A stretch of DNA of 41,378 nt from Gammaproteobacteria bacterium (GCA_020054325.1 JAGVLG010000007.1:1-41378); one strand, 5' to 3'. Counted from the stretch's first letter, positions 7,538 to 16,055 are shown. Made by a program: numbers and translations. Notes: generated by a model not told the origin, from the sequence alone.

Positions 7538-7586
7538 GCGCAATAAGCCTCGAGCATCCTAGTTGCTGTCGTAGTAGCTGAGATCC
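7538..7586. repeat. Direct repeat, right copy (partner 1019-1067)
   Basis: 48 of 49 bases match 1019-1067 in the same orientation. It lies six bases beyond the stop codon of yihY, marking the boundary between accessory and core DNA. Confidence 0.85.
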
Positions 7587-7591
7587 TCAAA

Positions 7592-8692
7592 CTACCCTGG
7601 ATCTCTACTGCAGTTATTAATGGCATTAATAACTGAATTAGGATCCAGGAGTTCGGCATTCTTTGCTGGCAAATACCCATGCTGAAAATGTTTGCCAGTT
7701 CTGGTTTCTACTAATACTTCAGCACTTACTAGTTGTAACAATAATTGCTGGGCACAGCAATTTGGAATTTTTACTGCGGTTGCAACTTCATCAGTTGTTA
7801 ATGGTGGCTCGTTAGCTTTAAATTGTGCCACACAAGCATCAGTAATTGCTAACATAAGCTCTTGGCGTTTATTCACTGATAATTGCGACACATCTAGCTG
7901 CCAAGTTTGTTGAATTTTATTTTGATATACGAAGCATAGTTGTGCACCGTATAGCACTATCACCCAACTAGTTTGGATCCAAATTAAAAAGATCGGGAAT
8001 GCCGCAAGACTACCATACACCGCGCCAAAATTACTAACTAGCATTTGCGATTCTACTAATATGGTTTGTACTATAGAATATGCAATTCCAGTTTGAATAC
8101 CCCCAAAAAAAGCCGTCTTGCGTTTTACTTTAGTATTAGGAATATATTCAAACAACCAAGTAAAAAATAGTACTATCAACAAAAAAGATATTAAACGCGA
8201 ACCAATCGACAATGCTAAGCTGTAATTTGCTACTTGCTGTGCTAGATACAGTTTAACACTACCAGTTAAAATCAAAATAATGGGCGCGGTAAGCATTAAC
8301 GATAAATAATGGTTAACTCGTAAGTTAATGCTGCGTGGTGAAGGAACTTGCCAAATCTGATTTAAAGTACCCTCGATGTGGTTCATCATGCTAAAAACGC
8401 TATATAACAAAACTACTAAGCCCACACCGGCAATTACACCGCCACTACTATGTGCTAGCAAGTTTTGCGCGTATTCTCCTAAAGTAGTAACTACAGCTTC
8501 TTGTCCTGGAAATAAACGTTCCAGCTGTATATTCAAAAACCCCTCTAGCCCGAAGCCTTTAGCAATTCCAAAAGCAGTAGCTAAAATTGGGACAACCGCG
8601 AATAGGGTATAGAATGTTAACGCTGAAGCATGTAATGATCCTTGATCACTAAGGAACTTAAGCATAGCAAATTTATAAGTGCGCCAGTTCAT
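7592..8692 (-). CDS. yihY: YihY/BrkB-family inner-membrane protein
   Basis: The N-terminal 265 residues match the YihY family, once misnamed ribonuclease BN. The family start SALTFYTLFAVVPILATAFGIAKGF is followed by about six hydrophobic segments and the pattern GAVYGSLAAFPIFLIWIQTSWVIVLYGAQ near residue 230-258. The extra 100-residue C-terminus contains a winged-helix-like segment (LTTDEVATAVKIPNCCAQQLLLQLVSAEVL). The molecular function of the family is not settled. The gene is divergent from the icmD-like gene. An AAAGG precedes the ATG. Confidence 0.9.
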   Translation of the reverse strand: MNWRTYKFAMLKFLSDQGSLHASALTFYTLFAVVPILATAFGIAKGFGLEGFLNIQLERLFPGQEAVVTTLGEYAQNLLAHSSGGVIAGVGLVVLLYSVFSMMNHIEGTLNQIWQVPSPRSINLRVNHYLSLMLTAPIILILTGSVKLYLAQQVANYSLALSIGSRLISFLLIVLFFTWLFEYIPNTKVKRKTAFFGGIQTGIAYSIVQTILVESQMLVSNFGAVYGSLAAFPIFLIWIQTSWVIVLYGAQLCFVYQNKIQQTWQLDVSQLSVNKRQELMLAITDACVAQFKANEPPLTTDEVATAVKIPNCCAQQLLLQLVSAEVLVETRTGKHFQHGYLPAKNAELLDPNSVINAINNCSRDPG

Positions 8693-8746
8693 TAAAAATA
8701 TTTACCTTTCAAACTAAAATCAATATATTTAGTTAACGTTTTATAG

Positions 8747-8752
8747 TATAAT
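8747..8752 (+). promoter_or_regulatory. Candidate -10 box of the icmD-like gene
   Basis: A perfect TATAAT lies 37 bases before the start codon at 8789. The -35 region (around 8724) is poor, so the call rests mainly on the -10. Confidence 0.4.
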
Positions 8753-8788
8753 AGAAAGGTACAATTAACCACCGCCATAGAGGTTATT

Positions 8789-9205
8789 ATGAAAAAGCTC
8801 AAGAAAAATTATCTTATATTCTCATTAGTAATTATGACAGGTTTTGTTCATGCAGATGTACCTCTAAAAGAAGTATCCAGTACCTTGTTGGTTGGTGGAG
8901 ATGCTTTGACACGAGTAATTTGGGCAGCATGTATTGTTGTTGGAATTATGTTAATAGCGGCAGCGTTTACACAGTTTCAAATTCATCGGCGTAATCCTAA
9001 ATTAGTGCCATTAACGACACCAGTAATGTATTTGATTTTGGGGGTTGCAGCGATAGCTATACCATTTACCAATAGGATTATAGATGTTATAGAAGGTAAT
9101 CCTGTAGGGAAAGGTACTACGCCACAGCTAAGAAGTGCGCCTGGTGCAAAGCGTACCCAGCCGCAACAATACAATCCAAATGATATAGATGCCCCCTTAA
9201 ATTAG
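8789..9205 (+). CDS. icmD: IcmD/DotP-like protein of a Dot/Icm (type IVB) secretion system
   Basis: The 138-residue protein has a signal-like N-terminus (MKKLKKNYLIFSLVIMTGFVHA) and two further membrane segments, VIWAACIVVGIMLIAAAFTQF and PVMYLILGVAAIAIPFT. These are joined by a short loop with the IcmD/IcmC/DotV-family pattern F-x-HRRNPKLVPLTTP. The C-terminus is polar and proline/glutamine rich. IcmD is an inner-membrane component of the Dot/Icm machine that delivers effectors to host cells. IcmC, IcmD and DotV are similar in size and shape, so the exact member is uncertain; the FxxHRxNP loop favours IcmD. No other dot/icm gene is in the window. AGAGG precedes the ATG. Confidence 0.7.
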   Translation: MKKLKKNYLIFSLVIMTGFVHADVPLKEVSSTLLVGGDALTRVIWAACIVVGIMLIAAAFTQFQIHRRNPKLVPLTTPVMYLILGVAAIAIPFTNRIIDVIEGNPVGKGTTPQLRSAPGAKRTQPQQYNPNDIDAPLN

Positions 9206-9215
9206 AACCAGAACT

Positions 9216-10658
9216 TTAAATTTTCTTTTCGCGTTCAAGCAAAGCAGCCATTTGCTCTAAGCGGGTTTCTAAACGGGCTTTAATGCGTTCATCCTTTTTA
9301 GCATTTAGGTCTAGAGCCATTTTTAATTGTTTCATCGCATTTTCAGTATCGCCATTTAACATATACCATTCGGCATTAGCTTCAAATACTCCAATCTGAT
9401 TGCCTAACATGCCTTCAGCATGCCGTAATAATTCATAATATACTGGCTCTGGTTCATGTATGGTTTTAAAATGTTGTAAGGTTTTTAATGCTAATTTGGG
9501 TTGCTTAAGTACGATCATGAGATCAGCGTAATGCAATATTACTGAGACACTATCTGGATATAGTTTTGCTAATTTTTCTAAACGTATTTTAGCTGCTTGG
9601 GGCATGTGATTACTTCTTTCGATCTCTGCTGCAGTAACTTGAATGATCAAATCTTCAGGATGCTCATTTGCTAGTGGCAGAATAGCATTATACGCTGCCT
9701 GGTGCTTATCGGCCTCCGCTAGAGCGTATGCATAGGCGTAACGCGTTGCTAATTCATTAACAACTCGTTTAGTTTGTAATTTTTGCTCGTAATTTTTTAT
9801 TAACTCCAAAATATTGCTAGCACTCTTAACCTCAATCCTAGCTCGGACCAGGTTATACATTTGTGAGTTTGGCCTTTGACGATAAACATAGGTTTCTGCC
9901 CGAGAACGTGTATCTGAAATACGAGTATCGTATAGCGGGTGAGTTAATAGATACTCTGGTGGTTTATTGTCGAAACGTGAACTGTTACTCATACGTTCAA
10001 ACATATTTGGTAATCCGTGTGGATCAAATTTCGCCTTAGCTAAAATTTGCATGCCAATTCGATCTGCCTCTTGTTCATGTTGACGACTAAAATTTAATTG
10101 ATGTTGCCCATACCCAGCTAGAACCGGCACGATTAATTCTGGCATGCCAATTATTGCAGCAGCCAATGCGCCACCAAGAGTGATTGGCATCATACGTTTG
10201 TTATCAGTAATTTGCTGCAAAATATGTTCTTGCGAAATATGCGCTAATTCATGTGCCATTGCTCCGGCTAATTCACTTTCAGATTCTGAGGCATAAATTA
10301 AGCCAGTAAAAACTGCAACATGCCCACCAAAAAATGCAAACGCATTGATAGTTTTGTCATTTATCACAAAAAACTTAATTTTAATATCATTATATGGCAT
10401 ATCAACATAAGGGATTAGTTTATTGCCCAGATGTTTTATATATTCATTGACAAGCAGATCTTGTGAAACCATGCCAGTGCCGCGGATTTCCCGCATCCAG
10501 GTAGCGCCAATAAACTTTTCATCATCAACTGATACGGCTTCGCGGTGTTCGTTACCCAAATCTGGTAGATGTGCGTGGGTAGGGGAAATAGACTGCAACA
10601 TCAGGATAAAACATATTGCCTGCACTAGGGGCTTGAAACTTTTTTTAGTTAACTTCAT
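9216..10658 (-). CDS. bepA: BepA (YfgC) periplasmic M48 metalloprotease with TPR repeats
   Basis: A signal peptide (residues 1-29, ending THA) exports the protein. The M48 domain has the zinc motif HELAH at 136-140 and the downstream third-ligand region EQEADRIGMQIL. The C-terminal half (about 290-470) consists of tetratricopeptide-like helical repeats. BepA works in the periplasm, degrading or helping assemble outer-membrane proteins such as LptD at the BAM complex. At 480 residues it is full length. Its position beside perM, gcvR and dapA matches the gene order known in enterobacteria. It ends 10 bases from the convergent icmD-like gene. Confidence 0.95.
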   Translation of the reverse strand: MKLTKKSFKPLVQAICFILMLQSISPTHAHLPDLGNEHREAVSVDDEKFIGATWMREIRGTGMVSQDLLVNEYIKHLGNKLIPYVDMPYNDIKIKFFVINDKTINAFAFFGGHVAVFTGLIYASESESELAGAMAHELAHISQEHILQQITDNKRMMPITLGGALAAAIIGMPELIVPVLAGYGQHQLNFSRQHEQEADRIGMQILAKAKFDPHGLPNMFERMSNSSRFDNKPPEYLLTHPLYDTRISDTRSRAETYVYRQRPNSQMYNLVRARIEVKSASNILELIKNYEQKLQTKRVVNELATRYAYAYALAEADKHQAAYNAILPLANEHPEDLIIQVTAAEIERSNHMPQAAKIRLEKLAKLYPDSVSVILHYADLMIVLKQPKLALKTLQHFKTIHEPEPVYYELLRHAEGMLGNQIGVFEANAEWYMLNGDTENAMKQLKMALDLNAKKDERIKARLETRLEQMAALLEREKKI

Positions 10659-10711
10659 AATGTTTGCCTAGTTGTATTGATTATATCGATATAGTTTGAG
10701 AACATTCTACC

Positions 10712-10966
10712 ATGACTGATGAAAACCACATAAGCTTAGATCAAGTCCGCACTCTAGACACTTCAGGTTTAAAGTGTCCTTTGCCTATTATGAAAACAAA
10801 ATGGGAATTAAGCAAGCTAACTGCCGGTGATAGATTGTTGGTCATAACCACGGATCCAAGCTTTAAAGTCGACTTTTCGGTTTTTCTCAGACAGAGTGGC
10901 CATATCTTGCTACACTCATGGCTAGAGGCTGAAAAATTTTATTATATGATTCAGCATAAACAATAG
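10712..10966 (+). CDS. TusA/SirA-like sulfur carrier protein
   Basis: This 84-residue protein has the TusA-fold signature LDTSGLKCPLPIMKTK, with the conserved Cys-Pro-x-Pro near residue 22, and the later TTDPSFKVDF strand. Such proteins carry a persulfide on that cysteine for tRNA thiolation or other sulfur relay. A sulfurtransferase-like gene of this type is often found next to perM/bepA in gammaproteobacteria, so this may be the paralogue of that locus and not the true TusA of tRNA modification. It is divergent from bepA; the perfect palindrome TATATCGATATA (10682-10693) lies between them. It is followed closely by perM. Confidence 0.88.
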   Translation: MTDENHISLDQVRTLDTSGLKCPLPIMKTKWELSKLTAGDRLLVITTDPSFKVDFSVFLRQSGHILLHSWLEAEKFYYMIQHKQ

Positions 10967-10995
10967 GTCATAAAAGTTACGTAGAGAGGACAATC

Positions 10996-12090
10996 TTGAT
11001 AAGAGTTTTTAAAACATGGATGGAACAATACCTATCAGATCCAGAGGCAATACTATTACTCGTAATAATCCTGGGTGGCCTCGCTATCATTCTAACGTTT
11101 GGCGATATTTTAATGCCGGTATTTGTGAGCATTGCGATTGCAATATTGCTGCAATGTTGGGTTAGCCTTTTAGTAAAGTACAAATGTCCCCCAACGCTCG
11201 CTTACTGGATTGTATACATAATTTTCTTGACGGCATTTATAGGCTGCATAGTGTTTTTGTTACCGCTTATGTGGCGACAATGTGTTAATCTCGTAAACGA
11301 ATTACCCAAGTTAGTGCAGGGTGGTCGAGAGTTGTTGTTACAGTTTGTGCAATCAGGTAATGGGGTTATTTCCCAAGAATATGTCGATTCTCTAGTAAAT
11401 GGCATGATAGATGAGGTACAAGGCGTCACCAAAAAGGCTATCACTCTTTCGATATCATCTATTCCAGGAATTTTAACTTGGATTGTTTATGCCGTGTTAG
11501 TACCATTGTTGGTATTTTTCTTTTTGAAAGATCACACAAGCATTGTTTCTTGGTTTAAAAGTTTTTTACCAGAAAAACGCGGTTTGATTCGAAAAGTATG
11601 GTACGAAATGAATGAGCAGATGGCAAACTATGTGCGTGGAAAAATTACTGAGATCATAATTGTCACTATCGCAACCTACATAGTATTTATTATTTTTGAT
11701 ATGCGTTACTCCATGCTACTTGCGGTACTGGTAGGTTTATCTGTTGTAATTCCATATGTGGGTATTGTGGTGGTTACAATACCAGTTGTTCTTGTTGGTT
11801 ATTTACAATGGGGCTTTGATGGCGGGTTGACTGGTAAGTTTGCCATGATGTTATATTCTTACGCAATTGTGGAATTGCTCGATGGGGCTGTCTTAGTTCC
11901 TTTACTCTTCTCCGAGGCTGTGAATTTACATCCGGTTGCTATAGTTATCGCAATCTTGTTTTTCGGGTCAATATGGGGGTTCTGGGGGGTATTTTTTGCA
12001 ATTCCCTTGGCTACTTTAGTGAAGTCAGTCTTATATGCTTGGCCGAAACATAGTGAATTGCGGCGCCATTCAAGAATGAGTAGGTATTAA
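10996..12090 (+). CDS. perM: PerM (YfgO), AI-2E-family transporter
   Basis: The 364-residue protein belongs to the AI-2E/PerM family. It has an N-terminal pair of membrane helices (about residues 17-55), another near 65-90, a soluble amphipathic section (100-150) and four or five C-terminal helices including the family motif VVIPYVGIVVVTIPVV. Length is normal. Family members are putative permeases; the substrate here is unknown. The start is TTG at 10996, preceded by AGAGAGGA; an ATG at 11017 is possible. It probably forms one operon with the TusA-like gene 29 bases upstream. Its stop lies within a perfect palindrome shared with gcvR. Confidence 0.9.
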   Translation: MIRVFKTWMEQYLSDPEAILLLVIILGGLAIILTFGDILMPVFVSIAIAILLQCWVSLLVKYKCPPTLAYWIVYIIFLTAFIGCIVFLLPLMWRQCVNLVNELPKLVQGGRELLLQFVQSGNGVISQEYVDSLVNGMIDEVQGVTKKAITLSISSIPGILTWIVYAVLVPLLVFFFLKDHTSIVSWFKSFLPEKRGLIRKVWYEMNEQMANYVRGKITEIIIVTIATYIVFIIFDMRYSMLLAVLVGLSVVIPYVGIVVVTIPVVLVGYLQWGFDGGLTGKFAMMLYSYAIVELLDGAVLVPLLFSEAVNLHPVAIVIAILFFGSIWGFWGVFFAIPLATLVKSVLYAWPKHSELRRHSRMSRY

Positions 12091-12099
12091 TACCTACTC
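12078..12099. terminator. Perfect 22-bp palindrome between convergent perM and gcvR
   Basis: Arms GAGTAGGTATT and AATACCTACTC abut directly and cover both stop codons. In RNA it would form a 9-bp stem with a UUAA loop on either strand. It lacks a clear T tract, so bidirectional termination is likely but unproved. Confidence 0.5.
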
Positions 12100-12633
12100 C
12101 CTTAGTGGCTCTAATCCGGCATCTAAATTAAGGGCATCACAATAAATACTAAATTTCTCGCGCAGTGTTGGGATATGTGTGTTAACAGAAATGTTTACGT
12201 TCATAGTCATATTTGACATGCGCGTGCCATTGTTACCTATGTAGGTTTGTGAATTAATATCTGCAATGCTTATGTCTTGGCTGCTAAAAAATTGCGTTAG
12301 ATCATTTAAGACACCTTCGCGATCAATTGTTACAGCATGAACCAAATAAGTTATAGTTTTTTTACGCCATTGTTTGGGGGTGGTACGGCGCATGGTAATA
12401 ATTAGCCCAAGCTTTTTCTCTAGGTTGGGTAAGTTAGTTTCAATTTTAGCAATTGCACCCCAGGTACCTTCAGTTAGAAGAATGATACCAAACTCATTAC
12501 CAAGTGTTGTCATCCTTGTATCCAATATGTGACCACCACAATTGGTTATACTTTGAGTGATATGGTTAACTATATTAGCCTGATTAGGCCCTAGGGCGGT
12601 AATCACTAAATAGCTATTAGGTGTTGTTGTCAT
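12094..12633 (-). CDS. gcvR: GcvR-like ACT-domain regulator
   Basis: Two ACT domains cover residues about 6-80 (YLVITALGPNQANIVNHIT) and 93-170 (YLVHAVTIDREGVLNDLTQFFSSQDISIADI). This is the layout of GcvR, the protein that holds GcvA in its repressing state on the glycine-cleavage operon in enterobacteria. Length (179) agrees with GcvR. Its position beside dapA is the conserved one. No gcvA or gcv genes are in the window, so its actual target here is inferred. Confidence 0.88.
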   Translation of the reverse strand: MTTTPNSYLVITALGPNQANIVNHITQSITNCGGHILDTRMTTLGNEFGIILLTEGTWGAIAKIETNLPNLEKKLGLIITMRRTTPKQWRKKTITYLVHAVTIDREGVLNDLTQFFSSQDISIADINSQTYIGNNGTRMSNMTMNVNISVNTHIPTLREKFSIYCDALNLDAGLEPLRE

Positions 12634-12779
12634 TTTATTTATTGAAATTATCAGAAAAAGCTATCGGTCATTGTATCAAAAAAAATTAAAATCGCTAGAT
12701 AGTTGCAGGGATTTTGAAAAAATTAAAAAACAGTCAACTGTGTTTTGATGTTTAACTAGCTAATGGCGAAAAAATGCTG

Positions 12780-12808
12780 TTGTATTGTAGGATTTTTGCT
12801 CGTATGAT
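12780..12808 (+). promoter_or_regulatory. Promoter of dapA
   Basis: TTGTAT (12780-12785), 17-base spacer, TATGAT (12803-12808). Transcription would start near 12815, which is downstream of the upstream ATG at 12774 and so supports the shorter start at 12843. Confidence 0.55.
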
Positions 12809-12842
12809 CCTAAATTGTAATGGACCAAACACGAGGGCTAAT

Positions 12843-13751
12843 ATGTTTTCAGGAAGTATTGTGGCGCTTATTACTCCAATGCATGAAACTGGTGCAGTGG
12901 ATCACGATTGCTTTCGCAATTTAATTGAGTGGCATATAGCTTCTGGAACGCAAGCTATTGTAGTGAATGGGACTACTGGCGAAGGTGCAACATTAACTCC
13001 GGCTGAAAGGATCGAGTTATTAACAATAGCCGTTCAGGTTACTAAGGGCAGAGTACCTATTATTGCTGGTACTGGCACCAGTTCAACTGCTGCAACAATC
13101 CAAGAAACTAGAGCTGCGGCAAGTTGTGGCGTTGATGCATGTATGGTGGTAACTCCGTACTATGTGCGTCCAACACAGCATGGCTTATATGAGCATTATA
13201 AAGCTGTGGCTGAAAGTACGGATTTACCAATTCTCCTCTACAATGTTCCGAAGCGCACGGGTTGCGACATACAGCCAGCAACAGTTGCAAGCTTGGCGCA
13301 TCTTAGTAACATTATTGGCATTAAAGAAGCAACTGGGGATGTAATGCGAGTTGCAGCAATACGTGCCTTAACCGACGAAAGATTTATTTTACTAAGTGGT
13401 GATGATGAAACTTGTGTTGATTTTATGCGTCTAGGTGGGCAAGGCGTAGTTTCGGTGGTTGCTAATATTGCGCCAGATTTAATGCAGCAAATGTGCGCAG
13501 CTACGTTGGCTGGTGATTTAGCAACTGCTAACAAAATTAACAGTAAACTTGCACCGCTATACGCCGCATCAATGGCAGAGCCAAACCCAATCCCAACTAA
13601 ATGGGCCATGCATAAATTAGGTAAAATACCTGCCGGAATAAGATTACCATTAACAACATTATCAGAACCATTTCATGCTATGATGAGAGCGGCGCTAGAT
13701 AATATATTTCCAGAACCACCGATTGAATTAGAAGTAGAAGCAGCAGGATAA
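12843..13751 (+). CDS. dapA: 4-Hydroxy-tetrahydrodipicolinate synthase
   Basis: DapA condenses pyruvate with aspartate semialdehyde, the first committed step to diaminopimelate and lysine. The start MFSGSIVALITPM matches the family and is preceded by GAGGG. The frame is open 23 codons further up, but those codons precede the promoter. Visible motifs are the substrate-binding VNGTTGEGATL near residue 40, the catalytic-tyrosine region TPYYVRPTQHGLYEHY, the Schiff-base lysine in GIKEATGD near 162 and GDDETCVDFMRLGG. At 302 residues it is normal. It likely forms an operon with the BamC-like and dam genes. LysA is also encoded in this window. Confidence 0.96.
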   Translation: MFSGSIVALITPMHETGAVDHDCFRNLIEWHIASGTQAIVVNGTTGEGATLTPAERIELLTIAVQVTKGRVPIIAGTGTSSTAATIQETRAAASCGVDACMVVTPYYVRPTQHGLYEHYKAVAESTDLPILLYNVPKRTGCDIQPATVASLAHLSNIIGIKEATGDVMRVAAIRALTDERFILLSGDDETCVDFMRLGGQGVVSVVANIAPDLMQQMCAATLAGDLATANKINSKLAPLYAASMAEPNPIPTKWAMHKLGKIPAGIRLPLTTLSEPFHAMMRAALDNIFPEPPIELEVEAAG

Positions 13752-13753
13752 AT

Positions 13754-13987
13754 ATGAAGCAGTTTCAAAAAATTATACTAATAAGTAGTGTAACGTTGGG
13801 TATTTTAGGTTGCCAACCATTAAATGATAGATTTGGCACTAGTCGTAGCGATTATACCAGTGCTAAAGAAGAACCGCCCTTAAAAATGCCGCACGATTCT
13901 TTAGCCTTAAGTTCTAGGTATGATATTCCTCAGATTGCAGGCAATCCAAATTGTCTTATAACTAGTACTTTGCCACCAGGATTTTAA
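13754..13987 (+). CDS. Small lipoprotein resembling only the N-terminus of BamC
   Basis: This 77-residue protein has a lipoprotein signal with lipobox LGILGC, cysteine at about residue 20. The mature part is short and unstructured, with a pattern like the BamC N-terminal tail (Y...A...PPLKMP, then SSRYDIP). In many gammaproteobacteria bamC (nlpB) follows dapA, as here. Normal BamC is about 340 residues with two helix-grip domains, both absent. The unstructured N-terminus is the part that binds BamD, so a minimal BamC is conceivable. Its stop overlaps the dam start (TAATG). Confidence 0.55.
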   Translation: MKQFQKIILISSVTLGILGCQPLNDRFGTSRSDYTSAKEEPPLKMPHDSLALSSRYDIPQIAGNPNCLITSTLPPGF

Positions 13988-14772
13988 TGAGACCATTATT
14001 AAAGTGGGCGGGCGGTAAACGTTGGTTGCTGCCCGTATTACAGGATGTATGGAGTGAGTTCCAAGATTTACGCTTAGTTGAACCATTTACTGGTGGCATG
14101 GCGGTAGCTTTAGGGTTGAATCCTAGTAAAGCATTACTTAATGATAACAATGAACACTTAATAAATTTTTATCAACAAATACGCAAGGGCTTTAATATCC
14201 AGGATGAAATGCGTAACAATGAATCTTTTTATTATAAACAACGGCAGCGTTTTAATGAGCTAATTGAAGCTGAACAGCATTTAACCCCAGAAGCAGCCGC
14301 ATTATTCTATTATTTAATGCGAACTGGATTTAACGGTTTATGTCGATTTAATAGCAGCGGCGGCTTTAACGTACCTTTTGGGCAGCACAATACCATAAAT
14401 TACCGTCGTGATTTTTCTGAGTATAAAATCATTTTTAAAAATTGGCACTTTAAGAATCAAGACTTTGAAAAAATTAAATTAAATACTAATGATTTTGTTT
14501 ATGCCGATCCGCCATATGATGTTGAATTTAGACGCTACTCTAAAGAAGACTTCAGTTGGCAAGATCAGATCCGTCTTGCAGAGTGGTTATGTAAACATAC
14601 TGGTCCAGTTATAGCTTCGAATCAAGCGACAAAACGTATTTTAGAATTATACCAAGACCTAGGTTTTACAGTTTACACTTTAACAGCACCGCGCTTTATT
14701 GCATGTAATGGTGATCGCACACCGGCTCTAGAAATGTTAGCTGTTAGAAATCTTGAGCCACTTAGATTATGA
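13987..14772 (+). CDS. dam: Dam-type DNA adenine-N6 methyltransferase
   Basis: This is a class D12 adenine methyltransferase. The SAM-binding motif LLKWAGGKRWLLP lies at the N-terminus, FTGGMAVALGL near residue 37, and the catalytic motif ADPPYD near residue 173. The family block GFNGLCRFNSSGGFNVPFG is present. At 261 residues it is close to E. coli Dam, which methylates GATC. No restriction gene is adjacent, so it is probably an orphan, housekeeping-type methylase. Translation is probably coupled to the preceding lipoprotein gene (overlapping TAATG). It overlaps the end of the convergent CorC-type gene by six bases. Confidence 0.93.
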   Translation: MRPLLKWAGGKRWLLPVLQDVWSEFQDLRLVEPFTGGMAVALGLNPSKALLNDNNEHLINFYQQIRKGFNIQDEMRNNESFYYKQRQRFNELIEAEQHLTPEAAALFYYLMRTGFNGLCRFNSSGGFNVPFGQHNTINYRRDFSEYKIIFKNWHFKNQDFEKIKLNTNDFVYADPPYDVEFRRYSKEDFSWQDQIRLAEWLCKHTGPVIASNQATKRILELYQDLGFTVYTLTAPRFIACNGDRTPALEMLAVRNLEPLRL

Positions 14773-16050
14773 TTCTTGAGGCGTATCTATTTTAGCGCCA
14801 ATCTTACAGGTTTTCACCATGTTATCTTGCACTGTGATAATTTCGATTGGGTAGCCGTTAAGCATTACACAAGTATTCGGAGTCGGGATCATTTCTAGAT
14901 ATGCGACAATAGCACCACTAATAGTTTTAGCTTCTTTGGTTGGTAGATCCCAATGCATAGCTTGGTTTAGCATTCTAATACTTGTGGTACCATCAACTAA
15001 GTAACTATTATCAGCTTGGGGAATTATTCTATTAGTTGAAGTTATGTCGGTAGTAAATTCTCCAACAATTTCTTCAAGGATATCAGCTAAGGTTACTAAA
15101 CCTAATATATCGCCATATTCATCGACTACTAGACCAGAGCGATTGCGGTTGTGTTGAAAATTGAACAATTGAGTATGTAACGGTGTACCTTCCGGGACAA
15201 AGTATGGTTTATCTGCGGCTTTAATCAATAGTTCTTTCGAAAATTTATGCGCCTTGAAACAATTTACTAATTCTCGCATATGTAAAAAGCCATAGATATC
15301 ATCGATATTGTCGCGGTATATGGGAACTAAAGTATGCTGTAGTTTGCTAATTTGATCTAGAATAGCGTCTTCACTATTGTTTAAATCAATTCCAACAATT
15401 TCATTTCTGGGGATCATAATATCATCAACTGTGATCCGCTCTAGATCTAAAATACTGGTAAGCATTGATTGATGCCGAGTTGGTATTAATGATTCTGATT
15501 CCGATACCACAGTGCGCAACTCATCAAGCGTTAGAATATCTAGCATCTTCTTGTGATGCTTCACACCCATTAAATACAACAGACCATTTGATAAGGCATT
15601 TGCAACCCATACGATAGGGAATAATATTGTAATAAGCCATTGCAGTGGGATTGCTGCGAAATATGCTATCGGTTCAGGTTTTTTGCTAGCAACAATTTTA
15701 GGGGCAATTTCAGCAAAAAGTAACACTGCTATGCTTAGGGTTACTGTAGCAATGATGCCGCCAAGCTCACCATAAATTCTTAAACCAATAATGGTAGCGA
15801 TAGATGCCGATGCCATATTCGCAAAGGTATTGCCAATTAATACTACTGTTAACAATAAATCTGGCCGAGCTAATAATTTCACAACCTGGCGTGCCAGATT
15901 ACTTGTTTTAGCATGATGCTTTAGACGGTAGCGATTGATTGCCATCATAGCAGTTTCGCTCGAAGAAAAAAATGAAGAAACTAACATTAAAATTATTAAG
16001 AGTGTTACCAAGACATGTGTCGGTACTACTTCAGCTATGGTCTCTTCCAT
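14767..16050 (-). CDS. yfjD: CNNM/CorC-family (YfjD-like) transporter with CBS pair
   Basis: The 427-residue protein has the DUF21 (CNNM) membrane domain in residues about 12-200 (three hydrophobic segments, with SSSETAMMAINRYRLKHHA). A pair of CBS domains follows at about 215-335 (DDIMIPRNEIVGIDL and GLVVDEYGDILGLVTLADILEEIVGE), and a C-terminal CorC_HlyC domain (SYLVDGTTSIRMLN). Such proteins are linked to divalent cation or polyamine export. In E. coli yfjD sits beside ypjD and ffh, the same order as here. Six bases separate it from the upstream ypjD-like gene, so they are co-transcribed. Confidence 0.92.
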   Translation of the reverse strand: MEETIAEVVPTHVLVTLLIILMLVSSFFSSSETAMMAINRYRLKHHAKTSNLARQVVKLLARPDLLLTVVLIGNTFANMASASIATIIGLRIYGELGGIIATVTLSIAVLLFAEIAPKIVASKKPEPIAYFAAIPLQWLITILFPIVWVANALSNGLLYLMGVKHHKKMLDILTLDELRTVVSESESLIPTRHQSMLTSILDLERITVDDIMIPRNEIVGIDLNNSEDAILDQISKLQHTLVPIYRDNIDDIYGFLHMRELVNCFKAHKFSKELLIKAADKPYFVPEGTPLHTQLFNFQHNRNRSGLVVDEYGDILGLVTLADILEEIVGEFTTDITSTNRIIPQADNSYLVDGTTSIRMLNQAMHWDLPTKEAKTISGAIVAYLEMIPTPNTCVMLNGYPIEIITVQDNMVKTCKIGAKIDTPQES

Positions 16051-16055
16051 TTAGA

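Noticed and set aside
12774-12842. N-terminal extension of DapA
   Set aside because: The extra 23 codons precede the likely transcription start and have no counterpart in the family; the ATG at 12843 has a good ribosome site.
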